This document shows positions 18,855 through 20,222 of a stretch of DNA of 20,222 nucleotides, one piece after another. A program made the position numbers and the translations under genes. Source of the stretch: Botryllus schlosseri (taxonomy: Eukaryota > Chordata > Ascidiacea > Stolidobranchia > Styelidae). Below the pieces are notes generated by a model, which had not been told where the DNA came from, did no database searches, and was given only the letters and a program-made list of their open reading frames with translations. The stretch covers positions 1 through 20,222 of the forward strand of contig ATSW01006592.1 in NCBI GenBank assembly GCA_000444245.1, in the 5' to 3' direction. Position 1 is the first letter of the stretch, and every line of letters begins with the position of its first letter.

Positions 18855-20192
18855 CAGTGGTTCTCAACCGCCGGTCCGCGGACCGGTGCCGGTCCGCGAC
18901 GACATTCCGGCCGGTCCGCCAGGTATATTACAATTTTATACCTTAATTTCAAGATGCAATATTGAAGGCTCNTCCATTGATAAAATAAATAAAACATCAA
19001 ATTTTAAAATAATTCAGAACTTCATGAGGTAACACTAGGACTGGAAACATGTTCAATTTGACTTAAAGTTCAAGATATGTCATTTGACGACATGTGAGCG
19101 AGAAGTACAGAGCAGATACGAGCTGACTCGCCGCTAAACAGCGCAGTCTGCGCGATCACCCGTTTTCGATTCATTCATTTTATGCAGGACCGTAACTGGG
19201 GCACCCAAACCCAATTGGAGAGGGGCCGATTGAAAAGAGCGCAAAATTATTTTCCAGATGAATATAAATCATAGTGCATTTTTCTGAAACTTTTTCCAAC
19301 ATTTTTCAATTTCTTTTCGCCCTTTGCGCGATTTAGTATCACTGAATGTCTTGCTTATATTAGGTGCCCTTCTCCGAGAAATACGCACGGTGTAAAGAAA
19401 TAGGCATTTCGGCGTCAGCCATTACCATGCCACGACAACCCATAATGAAGTTTAGGCTAACATGGGACTCCGAAAGGTGTGCCAAAAATTCGGCAGCGAG
19501 AAAACCGATTCAGTCATGAAGTATCAATGATTTTCGCTATTGGCGCGATTAAGCTGGATAAACTCTCTGCTTACACTGAGTAGAATGAATGTGCTCCCAA
19601 GTAGGTACAGGTGAAAACATCCACCTAACTGTAGGTGTAGGGTCTGGGGGCGAAGCCCCGGAAGTCGGGATTATCGCCCTGTGGGGCACAAGATCAACGT
19701 CATTGGGGGCGGGCTAGCGAGGTGCTTTTGCGGCCCGGATTTGCGGATGGCCGGTATAGTTTGCTGCAAGGTGTTTTCTTTCGGAAGCATTGTATTCGTA
19801 GTTGCCTGAATAGCCTATGCGTCTGGTGGCAGTGGGCAATGAGCAAGGTAGCACTACAAGGTGCTTGGTTCGAGTTGGCGAGGTCGGTTAAACCCACGGC
19901 CTTCGGTGCGAAATACCGTAAACGACTCTCGGCAGTAGCACGTTCATCTGGATAAGGCAATTTTACCTCGACTCTACAGACTGACCATCATAAAATCACA
20001 TGGATGCCATCATGAAGATAATCAATCACGATCAAAACCCTCTAAATGTCACTCTCTAGCACCATATAATTGCAAAAAACGGTGGCATACTTTACATTCT
20101 GGCTTCATATCAATTTTCAAAGTTCACCGGTCCGCCAGACATTTTTTTGAAATTTTACCGGTCCGCGAGGTGAAAAAGGTTGAGAACCACTG
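18855..20192. mobile_element. 1338-bp non-autonomous hAT element
   Basis: The terminal inverted repeat CAGTGGTTCTCAACC is perfect over 15 bases. An exact 8-bp target duplication, CTCTATAT, lies at 18847-18854 and 20193-20200. Subterminal CCGGTCCGC motifs occur three or more times on the left and twice on the right. No transposase was recognised. A GC-rich block at about 19620-19960 contrasts with the AT-rich remainder and is open in one frame on each strand, but resembles no family I know. One ambiguous base lies at 18972. It shares its ends with the element at 11948-12604 but not its interior, typical of deletion derivatives or elements that captured different cargo. Confidence 0.92.
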
Positions 20193-20222
20193 CTCTATAT
20201 AATCACATCACATCATTCACGT

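Noticed and set aside
19700-19960. Open frames on both strands in the GC-rich block, and a GGTTCGAGT word considered as a tRNA B box
   Set aside because: No protein family recognised; the B-box match is incomplete and no A box is correctly spaced, so no tRNA call.
1-20222. CRISPR arrays, bacterial operons, rRNA genes, retroviral or LTR elements
   Set aside because: No regular spaced repeats, no ribosomal RNA signatures, and no gag/pol/env-like frames or LTR pairs were seen.

Overview
This window is animal nuclear DNA. It holds intron-containing genes with GT-AG splice sites, long AT-rich non-coding stretches, and many small DNA-transposon derivatives and a tRNA-derived SINE family. All four recognisable genes are metazoan: an extracellular heparan-sulfate 6-O-endosulfatase (SULF, 3' half only), CHMP2A, TRMO and ZMAT2. 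The SULF segment is quite diverged from vertebrate SULF1/2, introns are short to moderate, and the palindrome TAGGCCTA recurs. I therefore favour an invertebrate deuterostome, possibly a tunicate; this lineage call is an inference and weak. Three single ambiguous bases (3871, 5596, 18972) are assembly uncertainties.

Layout. Positions 1-1005 are probably SULF intron and include a long imperfect inverted repeat. Positions 1006-9465 (+) carry eight SULF exons whose reading phases all close, giving 399 residues to a stop at 9463-9465. Positions 9466-13545 are an intergenic stretch with a tRNA-derived SINE, a MITE with 8-bp target duplication, a 657-bp hAT element and a tiny perfect palindrome. 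CHMP2A (+) occupies 13546-15807 in four exons; its third intron holds a second SINE copy and a 257-bp hAT MITE. TRMO (-) lies tail-to-tail with CHMP2A at 16245-17156, and ZMAT2 (-) follows head-to-tail behind it at 17547-18430. Beyond ZMAT2 are a second copy of the tiny palindrome and a 1338-bp non-autonomous hAT element with a perfect 8-bp target duplication.

The four genes have unrelated jobs: extracellular heparan-sulfate remodelling, ESCRT-III membrane scission, tRNA t6A37 methylation, and pre-mRNA splicing. No shared pathway is implied. The close same-strand ZMAT2-TRMO pair, with a strong 3' splice site just before the TRMO start codon and no obvious 5' partner, raises the possibility of a polycistronic or trans-spliced arrangement.

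The most unusual signal is a 36/37-bp perfect palindrome at 12871-12907 and 18679-18714. Each copy is flanked by its own, different, exact 7-bp direct repeat (ATCAAAT and CTTTGAC). That pattern is what insertion of a mobile element consisting only of its two terminal inverted repeats would leave.
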